Source: Linnemannia schmuckeri
Taxonomy: Eukaryota; Mortierellomycota; Mortierellomycetes; Mortierellales; Mortierellaceae
Assembly (NCBI GenBank): GCA_029449235.1
Contig: JANATG010000010.1
Location: 434,001-498,000 of the forward strand
Length of the DNA stretch: 64,000 bases
Direction: 5' to 3'
The position numbers were made by a program, and so were the translations under genes. Positions 11,998-23,170 of the stretch are shown here, one piece after another (position 1 is the stretch's first letter; every line of letters begins with the position of its first letter). The notes under the pieces are model-generated. The model worked only from the letters and a program-made list of their open reading frames with translations. It did not search any database and was not told the DNA's origin.

Positions 11998-12288
11998 ACA
12001 GCATATGAAGGAAAAGCAACACTACCAGAAATAATATCATACATAGCATAGTACCCTAACTCCACACAAAAAAAAACAAAAAAATAAAAAAAATATAGTA
12101 ATGTTCATTTGCGTGAAAAGAGGAAAATGTCTGGCGAGAAAAGACAACACTATGAGGCGCCTAGATGTTAAAAAATGAGCACTTTGTTTTGATTTCTATC
12201 CATGAGTTTGTTCATTTTAATGTAAAGAGCAGACTGGGAAAAAAATGTCATTCTTTTCGTTTTTTGTGTTGCATGAATGTAAGAGGAT

Positions 12289-13552
12289 TTAGAAGAGAGT
12301 GACATAGCCGAACTTGTCATTGTATCCCTTGGTGTCCCACTTGCTCTTGGTCAACTGGGCATCGACCTTCTCGGCGATCTCGGGGCGAGACTTGAGAACA
12401 TCATCGACCTATATTTTTTTTGTATCATATTGAAATGTTAAATGTTTTGGGGTTAGATAAAAAATTGTCATTATCACAGTGATCTGAATTATGTTATGTC
12501 CAGTGCGTTCCCACAGTTATCATGGCAGCGATCCGGTATTGGCACGCGTTGAACAATGGGGAACCGCAGCAGGATACCACTGATCTGTGCCAGAATCGCG
12601 TGAAAACAACCAAAAAAAAAAAAAAAAAAAAAAAAAAAAGCGATCAAAACAATAACGAAATAGAAATGACACGTACGGTGAGCTCGTCGACGGGGCGGGA
12701 GGTCTCAATGTTCTTCAAGGTGGCCTGAAGATCAGCGAGCTCAGACTCGACCTTGGTGGCAGTGAACTTGGCGCGCTCAAGCTATGGTGATATTCATTTT
12801 AGATAAAAGGGTTAATTTGATGTTTGTAGGATTTCGTAGTGTGTAATAAGGGGTTTTTGAGCGTGTTCTCTCACAAAGATCCTGACAGTTGATGTAAGTG
12901 ACGCTGGCTTCTTGGTTGAAAAAGTGGATCCATTCATTCAGTGGATTTCCTCATCTAAGATCCTGTTCCTGAGTCACGTCCTCCATTGCGTGATTTTTGT
13001 TGGCTGGTAGTGGATAGCAGTGGTGACGAAAAAAAAAGTGATCGTGGCGCGTCCTATTTTATCATGTAAAAAAGGTTTTGCTCCTTGGTTCGAAGTGTTG
13101 GGTAGTATCGCAAACAATTGAACTGTAGATAATGTCGTGTTCCCGATATTTGTTGTCGTTTGTTTCTTGCTGTTATCGTATTGTGTTGTGATGTGACGAA
13201 AGGTGCTGAGAGATGTAAATAGATGAAGAGTAACCAGGGATGAATGAAAACGTACAGCCTTAGCCTCAACAGCCTCAATAGACTTGATCTGAGCCGAGAC
13301 ATCATAGGTAGTGGGCTTAAAGGCCTTATGAGCCTTCTCGACCTCATCGACAATGGCCTGGTTCTTGAGGACCTTGCGGTAATGAGCAAAGTCGACGGCA
13401 GTCTTTTGCTCCTTGAGATCAGACAAGACACGACGAGCCTCCTCGTTGCGCTTGCGGAAGGCTCCCAAGGCAGCGACAGTCTCAGTCTTGAGACCGAGGG
13501 AAGTCGACAGCTTAGTCCAGTCGATGTGGGTGGCGGCGGCCTTGACAGACAT
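12289..13552 (-). CDS. ATP7: Mitochondrial ATP synthase subunit d
   Basis: Exons 13552-13256, 12781-12677 and 12408-12289 join in phase to encode 173 residues, close to the usual length of about 174. The N-terminus MSVKAAATHIDWTKL, the helical segment LGAFRKRNEEARRVLSDLKE, YRKVLKNQAIVDEVE and the C-terminus GYNDKFGYVTLF are the pattern of the peripheral-stalk d subunit of F1Fo ATP synthase, in the inner mitochondrial membrane. Both upstream donors are GTACGT. Intron 2 (12676-12409) contains a poly(A) run of about 26. The start lies only about 270 nt from the 3' end of the FEN/Fanzor relic upstream, so the promoter must lie in that gap or within the relic. Confidence 0.92.
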
Positions 13553-13821
13553 GATGGTGTATATGAGGGTGGAGTGGAGGGGGAGGAGGATGGGTGTATG
13601 AATGCGATGATGAATGGTGGAGTATTTCGCTGCAGGACCCAGTCGGGTGCAAGCCTGCAATCGCCTGTACTGCGTTCCGACTGCAAGCGAGTGGTTACAG
13701 GACAATGGACGCCATAATTACGTCACCGAAGTGTGTAATTGTAGCGCCTCCTATAACTACAACTCGATCCATGTATTTGCTTATACACATATGGATCTAA
13801 AAGTACTAAAAAAGGAAAAAA
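13553..13821. promoter_or_regulatory. Gap between FEN/Fanzor relic and ATP7; ATP7 promoter region
   Basis: This 269-nt stretch must carry ATP7 promoter and leader. It contains TTACGTCA (13718-13725), which resembles an ATF/CREB-type site. It is also the 3' flank of the Fanzor-type coding region, where guide RNAs of this nuclease class are usually encoded, so it may serve two roles. Neither role is proven from sequence. Confidence 0.35.
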
Positions 13822-16800
13822 CTATGCTATTCCTGTTTTTTTTGGTTCACTTCCTCCCATCCCCTCATCCGCCGCCTTTCGTTTGACCCCCTTCTGATTA
13901 CCAGGCTCTCCGCGGGGCTGGAAACAGCGCTTGCCCTGCATCCAAGGATAATTTCCGTCGTTGTCTACGGGTTGGAGGTAGAGCGGTCGCTTTTGCTCGA
14001 GCAGGTGTCCTTGGATGATGTTGCAGATATTGTGTCCAGCCATGACATCTCGATGCATGTATTTTTGACAATTCGTACAATAAAGTCGACGGAGATCAAC
14101 CTGGCCAACGAACTCCCCACAAGTCGGGCATTTCTTTGATGTGTAATATTCATTCACGCCGACGACGATGTAGCCGAGTGATCGGGCCTGAAAAAAAAAG
14201 AGGAGGCAAAGAGCAACAAAAAGTTAGTAGGTGTCTCTTCAAGCGCGAGAAGTAAACAGTTGGCGTGTGATTCCTTATTTACCATCTGGACAAAGTACGA
14301 TTGGAAGGACTCGTGCAAAGACGAGAGCCTGATCTTGGAGGAGAACTTCCCGAGACCCACGCCAATGATGACCTTGTTGTCCTTATCTCTCTTAGCTCCA
14401 GTCGATCCTCCAACAAGCTGCAGGAGTCGGTTGGCGATTAATTTGTACTCCTGTGCTCGAGCCTTGCTGGCGTTCCACTTGTGCTTCTTCAGGACCACAC
14501 TGCCATAGAATGAATCGAGTTGGGCCTCCACCTCCCGTTCTCTCCGTACGTAGTCGTCGATGTTTGCCTCTGGGCCATGGCGAGCTGGCAGACTGGCCTC
14601 GATTTCTCTGATAGAGGCGCCCCTTTCAACTGCCTGCTCCTTTCTATGCTCCAGCCATCGTCTATGTTTGAAAGTAGGCTGATAGACAGCCTTCTGCTTG
14701 ACAGCGAGGTTGAAGAACTTGGGCGGCGATTCCTCGACTTCTTCATTCTCATCTGCTTCCTCGATATCCGATAGCAACGACTCCATGGCAACGTCAGGAT
14801 CTTGCTTTTGTTCGTCGCTAGGCTGCTGGCGGGGAGGTAGAATCGCACTTGCTCCGACTACAAACGCTTGGCCCAAGTCAATGCCAAGGATCTTGATACT
14901 CTTGGGATCGCAACCCCAGTACCGGGCAACATCCTGCTTAGTCGAAATTATATTCCTGATCTCCGTCAAAAAGTAATCCGTGCCGCCAACGGTGGATGTA
15001 AGTCGACAAGGCAGTTTATCCGCGGGCAACCTTCTGTACTTGACCGAGTGGAGCTCATTCAACTTGAAAGCAAGCACCTGGAGCCGGAACCCGTCTGTCC
15101 GAATCGATCCTCGCAGAACATAGCCATTCTTGGTGTTGGAGTCAGGTTTAAAGTCGTCATCTCGGATCCTCTGGACATGGCCCCTCATCTCCTCCAAGGA
15201 CATCAAGAAGGTCGACCTGGAGTAGTTTCGGAGCTTTTTTCGTTCATCCTCTGAGTATCGACCAATGTCGGTGAGTAGCCTGGTGATGAGAAGTCCGGGT
15301 GTTGTTGTTGAAAGCCAAAGACCGACGTCAGCCTGCGAGACTCGATCGGGATGCTTCAAACTTGGAAAGTCCGGGAAGGCATATGACTGAAGCACACGCC
15401 TCAAGGATAGATCTTGTTCAAGAGTACGAAGTTCTCTATCGCAGATCTTTGAGGGTTGTTGTGATCTCTTGCTTCTGCAGGCAGAAGGTTCTTGCGCTCG
15501 AGGACTTCGATCTATTTTGTTTGGGGGAAAAAAAGTGTGTTAGCTAGTTGGCCAATGACAAAGACTAGTTGTAGAATGGAAGTTACAGCCTTCAGCCTTT
15601 TTTTTTTTACCTTACTGCGGAGATCGATCGCTCCATTCCTGTAGTGCTTTTTTAGTTTGACAGATAACTGCAAGGCGGCAGACCTCAGAAATGAAGACCC
15701 GGCATACTCCTTCGTAGTTCTACCCTCAGTAAAGACGGGCAAGAAGTCCTGTGCCTGTTCGATGAAACTTCGAACATGCAAACCCATTCCGCTTTTTTTG
15801 GGAAGCTTGGTGGAGTGTATGGCTGTAAGGAGCGACAGTAGAAACGATAGTGCCTCGTTTTTCTTGTCCAGACTGTCGTCGTGTTCCTCGAGCCCCTCGG
15901 GTTCGTCGGGTTCTTGGACCGTCTCCTCCTTGCTGCTAGCGACCAAATCCTTGTCGAAGAAGGCAGGGCAAAGGATGTCGAGAAGTCTCCAGTCGATTTT
16001 ACTGAGGACCTTGGTGTTGGTGGCATCGGTGGTGTTAGTGGCATTAGCGGTATTTGTGGTGTTGGTAGTGGTGATGGCAGCGTTGTTGTTATTGTCATCG
16101 TTTTCATCGATGTTGTTCGCCGATAGTCGTTCGATGTACTGGCCAATGGCGCGTTGAGCAGTTCGCTTTATACGCGACGATATGCGGGTAACATCTCGGA
16201 GCGACCTTTTGATTGCTGAAAGACAGGTCATTGCGTTCTCCTGGTCAATTCCTTTGTTCAGAGCTCGAGTGGCGTTAGCGTTAATGGTGCCGATGTCAAG
16301 AGTCCGAGTAGGGTGTTCCCATTGCATCGCATCAACAAGTTCCTTTTTGTTCATTGTCGCCACGTTCCGCTGTTTGTTTTTTGGCGTGGTCTTGGGTGGC
16401 GAGGTGTTGATCGACGAAACCAGTGGAGACTCTGGTGGTGATTTCCACGGCTTCAACGTATGCTGCTTCATGGTCTCTGGAGGGTCATGCTTCTTCAGCT
16501 GGGAGCGAGTCTTGATGGCGAATCGCTGACGGTGCTTAAACGGTCTCCCAGAATCATGGGGACGAGGGCGATGTTCTGGAGGGCGATCGATAGTATTGTA
16601 CCGGTTGAAAACATCCTTAGGCTCCTCTGTTTAACCAGAATCAATGGCTCTACAAAGTAAGCACAACAACATGTACGACATTAGCAGAGAGTCTATTTCG
16701 TCATTTTGCTATCACAAAATGATATAACGGAATGTACATCTTCTTACCTGTTCTTGCTCTCGCGTAGTCGCAGGCGAAGAGCTTCCAGCCTCTCTAAAAT

Positions 16801-17886
16801 ATCCTTGAGGGTCCTGCATTGTTGGGCACTGCCCTGAGCCGTGGCTTCTTGGCCGGGCGTTTGTGGTGGCATGGTGGAGCCTGGAACCGTAAACTGCCTG
16901 TGGACAAACACCTTCATAGATGCTTGGAAGTGAGTGGCACTAGGCTTCTTGCAGACGACATCGGGATGGACCAGATACTGCTGGATCAGTTTTTCGACAT
17001 CTGCCACATTGTGTGAAAATGTGAGAAAGAACATGTCAAGAAGGGTTAGTATATAAAAAGAGTTTAAGGCGAGAGCTGAAGCTTAAAACGAGAGTTGTAA
17101 TTACCTGTTTCAGTCTCTTCCAGCGACTTTACAATCTTATGATTAGTTATAACGCCAAGTCGTGCCAAGTTTGAAGTATAATCGTTTTTGGACACGATGC
17201 CCAGAGCGGTGAGTTTAGCTCGAGAGATTTCGAGGTGGCTCAAGACCTCTGCCAGTTTGTAGACAAGGAAACGTCCTCTCGACAATGGCCTCCATATAGT
17301 CTTGACAGTATCGTAGATCAGCATATCGCTGTCTCCCGAAACGACAATATCGCTAGGTTGGCAATCAGATGCAATGACAATGTCGGCCTCCGAAGGACAT
17401 TCGATGACGTTCCATCCGTTATTGATCAGGTATGCTGCTAATGAAGTGCGGGACTCCTGAGACCAGTAGAATGCGGCCCTGATGCTCTTGAATAGTTTGT
17501 TGAAGTCGGGTTTCCGTACCCTTCGCCGACCACCAACTCGAACCTCCATGTCATCGATGCATGCCTGGGCCTTCTGCAAAGCCTGAGTGCGCTTCGCCTC
17601 TCGAGTCTCGCGAGTTGCGCTCTTCTCAGCTGGGGAAGGTCCGTCAAATATAGAGGAACGAGGTTTTGGGGATTTCATGAGAAATAAGATGCTGATCGAA
17701 AAGGGTGTTGAATGTGTTCTGGTCTAGCGAAGTTGTGTGTATTCGTCGGATGGTAGAATAAAAGCTGGCAAGAATATCGATGCGATAAAAAGCGTTTGGC
17801 GGGAGAGGGGTTGAAGGGAAGTGCTTGAGCAGGGTAGCCTCATGACCCTCCCTTCGGAGGTGTTGCCATAAGGCGGGAATGCCCAT
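13822..17886 (-). pseudogene. FEN1/XPG-like nuclease fused to Fanzor (TnpB-like) RuvC nuclease, damaged copy
   Basis: Five exons follow one another on the minus strand: 17886-17105, 17000-16748, 16649-15611, 15511-14283 and 14187-13822, about 1,220 residues if repaired. The N-terminal part starts MGIPALWQHLRR and shows the FEN1/XPG acidic set: YRID, DGPSP, PSEAD, SGDSDML and SKNDY. After a linker, the C-terminal part shows the Fanzor/TnpB core: KILGIDLGQAFVVG (RuvC-I Asp), IIGVGLGKFSSKI, NEYYTSKKCPTCG (the relocated RuvC-II Glu and the first zinc knuckle), CTNC (second knuckle) and HRDVMAGHNI (RuvC-III Asp). Splice sites look intact. Lesions are a one-base frameshift near 17645-17652 (SFLYI runs into TGA; the next frame resumes at DGPSP), an in-frame TAA at 16633-16631, and a frame break at 15401-15404 that a very short 41-nt intron could bypass. 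Family assignment is firm for both halves; activity of this copy is doubtful. Confidence 0.85.
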
Positions 17887-17923
17887 GCAGACAAGGAAAA
17901 AGTGAGAATCGTATGGGTAGTGC

Positions 17924-17983
17924 GGAGAGGAAAGGTAGGAGTGTGGGTGGTGTGGAGAGGAAAGGTAGGAGTGTGGATAGTGT
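17924..17983. repeat. Two 30-nt tandem repeats upstream of the fusion gene
   Basis: Two near-identical 30-nt units beginning GGAGAGGAAAGGTAGGAG lie 38 nt upstream of the fusion start codon, with a partial third unit on the left. They differ at two positions. Confidence 0.85.
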
Positions 17984-18202
17984 GGAAAGAAAAAGGAGGG
18001 AAAGAGAGAAAAGAGACAGCCGAACTTACAACTTAAGCGCGATTGATTGGCGAACTAAGCACGTCACCGAGAAGCCTCGCGGTAAACAGTTTTATCCATC
18101 TTTTATATTTGTCCAAAAACGGGTATGCACGCATTCTTCCCCATCCGTTAACTCTTTTCTGTCCGAAGAAGCTTTCCCTTTTTTATACCTTGAAAAGATG
18201 GT

Positions 18203-18490
18203 CCATGCACCTTGCATGAATGACACAGAGAGCCAGTCCATCCACAATTTATTCCATGTCCTTTCTTCCCTCTCTTCGATCAGCCATATACGCCCAGTGC
18301 TGCTCTAAGAAAGGAGTTGTGTCAATGCCACTGGAAATTATATTTCCTACATTTTCTCTTTCATGCACCTTGCATGGATGAGGCAGCGAGCAATGAACAA
18401 TGTAATCCATCTCTTTTCTTCCTCTCTTCAGTTATCCATACGCGCCTAGTGATGCACCAAGAACGGAGTTGTGTCAATGCCATTGAAAAA
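18203..18490. repeat. Imperfect direct duplication, about 130 nt, spacing 158 nt
   Basis: Copy A (18203-18337) and copy B (18361-18490) share CATGCACCTTGCATG near the left end, a CT-rich middle, and GGAGTTGTGTCAATGCCA near the right end. They sit in the gap between the divergent fusion gene and the MULE relic. The shared left motif contains the palindrome TGCA and is nearly self-complementary. Confidence 0.8.
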
Positions 18491-18606
18491 TCTTACCTCT
18501 TCTCATTTGCGTTGCCTTCCTCTTTCTCTCTCTCCCTTTTCTCTCTCTCACATTTTGTCTCCTCTTGCCTTTCTCTTTTCCCTATACACACCTTGTCCCA
18601 CCCATC

Positions 18607-21600
18607 ATGAGCGGATTGCGAGTAAGAGGTGTATTTCTATCATTCAACGACTTTGATCCGCGCCAAGCTGTTGAGCCTTTCCCTATTTCGGGCGAAGAGA
18701 GAGTCTGGAAACGCAAAATGAGTGGTGATGAATTCAGATACGTTATTTGCTCGTGTTGTTATACAACATAAGATGATCAAGCGTCAAATGGCTCTGTCTT
18801 CTTTGTTTAAGTCATTTTGGTACAATGAGCGAATGGCCGTGTAGTTTGAATACAGGTCGGAAAGAGGTTGCCGAGACATAAAAATTGATAGCGAGAGTAT
18901 GGACAAAGAGCTTTGGGCGTTCAAAACAGTTCCTGGTACTCCGGGTGAACCAAAGAAGTACGATTGGAGCTTTCGACTTGCAGACGACATCGTCCTTGAA
19001 AACAGTTAGGCATCGGTCGAGAGTCTGTGGGAAACAACTGTTCTGCGCAAATTAGAATGAAAAAGCTTGTTTCTTGTGATGTTGTTGAGGTGGAGTATGA
19101 TTGGTGTCACAACCATGCAGATTCGGCACAGGTAAGATCAAACCTGCCCTTAGGTAAAAACGAGCTTGAGTGGACCAAAGCAAAAGTTGCTAGTGATCAG
19201 GACTGGAAGGCAATCCGAGCCCAATTGCGCCTGGGCAAGAAAACTCTTAACTTGGTATGTTCCTCATTCCTCTTTATTGTATTATTTTCACTCCCTTTTC
19301 TTTTCTTTTTTATCTTTCTCTCTCTTTCTCTTTATCTCTATCTCTCTCTCTCTCTTTCTCTCACTTTCTCTCTCTCAATTTTTCTTTCGGTTGCGCTCTT
19401 TCCCTACAAACCTTGCCAGACACTTGTATTTGTATAGCTGTACATTACCAAAAAAGATCCTCATTCACTGATCCATCCCCGTCCCTACCACTACTTCTCT
19501 TGTCCCCTTGCCCTTCACGCTCTCTGGTTCATTATCCCCTTTTCCTGTTGTACTCTCTCCTCCTCTCTTCCTCACTTTCCTCACTTTTCGCTTAACTTAT
19601 TTCACGTTCCTTTCTTCCCTTCCTTTTTCTGCGCCTTTGTGTTCTTCCATTAATAGCTCGAAGACCGAAAAGGCTTAGGTCACATCCCTTCATGCCTTTA
19701 TATGTTATACGACGATGTCCGAATGGTTGCTTATCGTCAAAAGACACAGGGATCCCGCAAGTCGCAGGACGTTGGTATGAGTGTAAAGCTCTGGCTTGAT
19801 CTCATTGTTCAGGAAGGAGGCAAGAGTATGTTCATGGATCAGGTTGCCGAGTTTCCACAGCACTTTATGCTTGCCTGATGTACATAGCTTCAGCTCAGGG
19901 TGAGTGTCAATATTTACATGCATGGGCGTTTTTGATGCTGTCCATCTTATTGCGCGTTTCACATAAAATATTTTATTCGGCCGCTAAACCCCGATTAGCC
20001 AGCTATTCATGACTATGCTTTTGTTCCAAACCCATGGAAATTCCGCTCACAACTGGATTAACGGTTAATTTTTTAACTCATTTTGGTTGAAAGGCACAAT
20101 AAACCGAACCTATAGGGAGACTTTGCATGCGCCTATTTATTCACCATTATCGTCAGATATCAAAAGGCGAACACGGAAATACCAATTGCATTCATGGTTT
20201 GCAATTCTGAATCAACGTAAGTGATCGTTTTTTTCAGAGCCCATATCTAAGTTTGGTTCTCTCATTTGCTTTGAAGATCTACCTTTACTACCATTGGAAG
20301 TATACTCAATTTGTCATTCTTTTTATTACACAGTAGTTATATTTTGAGAAAGTGGCTAATATGGCTGAAAGACGAGTGCAAGCTCAGTGCTACCAAGTTT
20401 ATGGTGGACTGCCCCGTGGCAGAAACCGAAGCACTGGATCAATTCTTTCATGCACGTGACATTTATTACTGCTCCTTTCACAGAGGGCAGGTGTGGGAGA
20501 GGAAGATGCGACAACATTACGATGTGAGTAAAGAAGTTGTTTACATTGAGTATTTGTCAATTTATGCTCCGCACTGTATCTGACATTTGCTAATGAATTT
20601 TGCTTTTTCTAATACACGTTAACTTTTTGAGAATCCTTAGGTGAAAAACAGCACTGTTATGTGTGGGCCTCTTAATGCCATTCGATATGCCACATTAGAG
20701 ATTGAGCTTCAAGCAAAATTGAATAACTTTCGGAGTTTTTTTCCTTTTGCCACTAAGTTGATATCATATCTGGAAAAGCAATGGATGGCGCCTAAGAAGT
20801 TGGCCAAATGGGTGCTTTACCTTCGTGGGGTATGAAATAGCTGTATCATACGCATTCTCCATTTGAGCAAGAAAATGCAAAGGCGCCCTAACAGAAATGT
20901 TTTCTACATTTATCATATTTATTCATGCAATAGAACAACCAGAAAACAAATACCAACAATCTTGTTGAGAGCTGGCATAAAACTCTGAAGCGACAACACT
21001 TGAGATATGAACGCGATTTGCGTGCAGACGACTTGGTCTGTCCACTTCAAGGAGTGGTAGATGTTGATTTCAGGACCGTTCACTTCAAGATCACTCATGG
21101 AGTACAACCCATGGTCCTCTCGCAATATGACAAGGTCAAGAAGGCAAAGGCCTTGGCGCTGGCATCTGATGTCACCAGCAATATGGTCTCTGAAGCGGCA
21201 GAACAATTCAAGGTATGGACAAATAGGTGTATGCAAGGGCGCAGTGCATGATAACATCGTGTTTTAACTTTTTTTTTTTTTTTTTTTTTTTCAACATACA
21301 CTCCCATTTCTTGTTTTTTCGTTCACAGAGCCCGACAAAAAGTATAGAGTCAGCGCAGACGTGGACAGTATGCTTCTTGTTTCATGTACTTGTGCCGAAT
21401 ACATTCGACACAAGGTGCCCTGCAAGCACATGTACCTTGTATTAAGGATTTACAATGGCACGGAAGTTTACTTTGGTGGAGACCCTACTCTTGCGCAAGA
21501 GCTAATCAGTTGTGAAAACGACCTAATTGATGATTTAGCGAAAATTATCTCATCGCATCTCCGTCCTCAGCTTCAAAAGCATCGGGCAGAAGAACGAGAA

Positions 21601-21804
21601 CGAGAAGTCGCAAACACCTTGGCGTTCGAGGCATGCGAGACCAAGGCACTGGTTATTACGGAGACGATACTCCAAGAGATAAGAGCACGAAAAAAAAGAA
21701 AGCGTACACCCCAGTTCATGCAAACTGTGGTCGCAGGGCTAGAGCGCACTTCGCTTGAAGTCAAGGGTCTTAATGCTGTGGCTGCCGGCCGTACATTTCA
21801 ATGA
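18607..21804 (+). mobile_element. Decayed MULE-type transposase with SWIM zinc finger
   Basis: Segments of a Mutator-like transposase appear in order on the plus strand. They are an N-terminal FAR1-like part (NCSAQIRMKKL...VEYDWCHNHAD, 19027-19255), a second exon starting LEDRKGLGHIPS (19658), LFTIIVR...IPIAFMVCNSEST ending at a splice donor (20220), WLIWLKDECKLSATKFMVDC (20353), NNLVESWHKTLKRQHLR (20945-21006), and a SWIM finger with CTC...CKH (21380-21430). The last exon ends in VAAGRTFQ at 21804. In-frame stops and phase breaks (near 18772, 19013, 19878 and 20060) and loss of the expected DSTH motif in the first catalytic segment show that it is not functional. Introns are still recognisable. 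The coordinates are those of the coding relic; terminal inverted repeats were not found by eye. Confidence 0.8.
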
Positions 21805-22309
21805 ATAAAGGCTCAGGATGGGATCCTGACCACACAAAAGGGAAGGGATGGAAGCGAGACTAGAGTTCTAGGACCGCTTATTTCTCCTTCCCGTTCCAGC
21901 CAATAGATGAATTCTCGAGCCCATTGTCCTGTTTCCAAGCGAGTTTGTGACGTAGAATAGGCCACAAGCCACGAAATCAAATGTTGCCACCAATCCAACC
22001 AACCCTTCCGCTGGACGTTCAGGAACAGGAAGTAGGCGATCTGCCAAAGCATAGAAAAGGGTACCAGATATGAATGAGTTTTTGGTTTTATCAAAGTAAA
22101 AAGAAGAGAGAAAGGTGTCTAAAAAATAATTGTACAAGGTGGAAAGAGAAAAATGATGATATTGAATGTCGAGCAGTCGGATTCCTGTCCTGTCTCTTGC
22201 TTTTGGAACTAATGATGTGTCTCTTCATTCAGTTCCTGTTGACGATAGGGGTTCCTTTAGCCCAGCGTGCTGGTTTCCGTGTAGTTCGAGCGTAAGATAA
22301 TCCATGAAA
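21805..22309. other. Gap between MULE relic and MRPL27
   Basis: No supported gene. A small perfect inverted repeat (CAGGAT-GGG-ATCCTG, 21813-21827) follows the transposase stop, and AATAAA overlaps the end of the transposase frame. Open frames here have no recognisable domain. Confidence 0.4.
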
Positions 22310-22883
22310 TTATGAGGCCAGCTTCTCGGGAACGACAGGTTCGACCTTGTTGAAGTAGTCCTTGGCAGTGAAAGCTCCAGTGGTCTTCTGAGTCGAGCGA
22401 GAGACATATGGCAACAACTAAAAGAACGAGGGGGCGAAGAAAACTTTGTCAATTGATGATTCTTGTGCAAGTGCATTCCTGCTCCGTCGACGCTCAATTG
22501 ATCCTTTATGATTTTGATTGTGGCCAGCGTGGCTCACTGTTCTCCTGAAAGTAATGGATTCATACCTTGAAGTCGGTCAAATCGGGGACGACGAAGGCGC
22601 GAACCTTCTCCCATTCGATAAAGTAGCCTCCACGCTTGGTGTGACGACCCATAGCGCCACTTCCGGTACCTAAAGATATTCACCACGATGAAACAGGCAG
22701 GTATCGAGTTAATGATATGTTATCGCCATGGCGTTTAAAGAGTAGCGTTGTTTTGGATGTATATACATCCAACCGTGTGAGCTGATGTCGGTTCCTTGTA
22801 CCCTTATAGTGATTGCGCCCACGCTTGGAGGTGAGCTGCTGGCGAGAGGCGCCACGCATGATTGCCTTTGTGATTCCGAACAT
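22310..22883 (-). CDS. MRPL27: Mitochondrial large-subunit ribosomal protein mL41
   Basis: Exons 22883-22802, 22669-22566 and 22417-22310 join in phase to give 97 residues. The N-terminus MFGITKAIMRGASRQQLTSK is basic and can serve as mitochondrial presequence. The core YKGTGSGAMGRHTKRGGYFI and WEKVRAFVVPDLTDFKLLPYV is the signature of the MRP-L27/MRPL41 family (mL41) of the mitochondrial ribosome. Length matches the family. The gene diverges from MAK21 with 287 nt between start codons. Confidence 0.9.
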
Positions 22884-23170
22884 GGTTGACTGTGAGTGTG
22901 ATGCGGTTGGTGAGTAGAAGCTGATCTCTCTCTCTGTCGTTTATGTTCACCTCCGAGAGGGGCGAACATTTTGTTGTGTAGAAGTGGAAGCAGGGCCGAA
23001 AGAAGCAGTCTTAAATCACATGACATACACACTTTTTGTTTACATTTTTTTTCTTTTTTTTCTTTGCCCCAAGCTCAAGCCTGTAACTACTTTCTTGTCT
23101 GGTAGGCTTTGCTTCTCTTCTCCATTCAGCAGAATCCCCTTCCCCTATTCCCCTTTTTTTCGTGTCCATC
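22884..23170. promoter_or_regulatory. Shared divergent promoter region, MRPL27 / MAK21
   Basis: These 287 nt lie between two divergent start codons and must hold both promoters and leaders. No TATA box is evident. The MAK21 side is T/C-rich, as in other leaders of this window. Confidence 0.5.
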
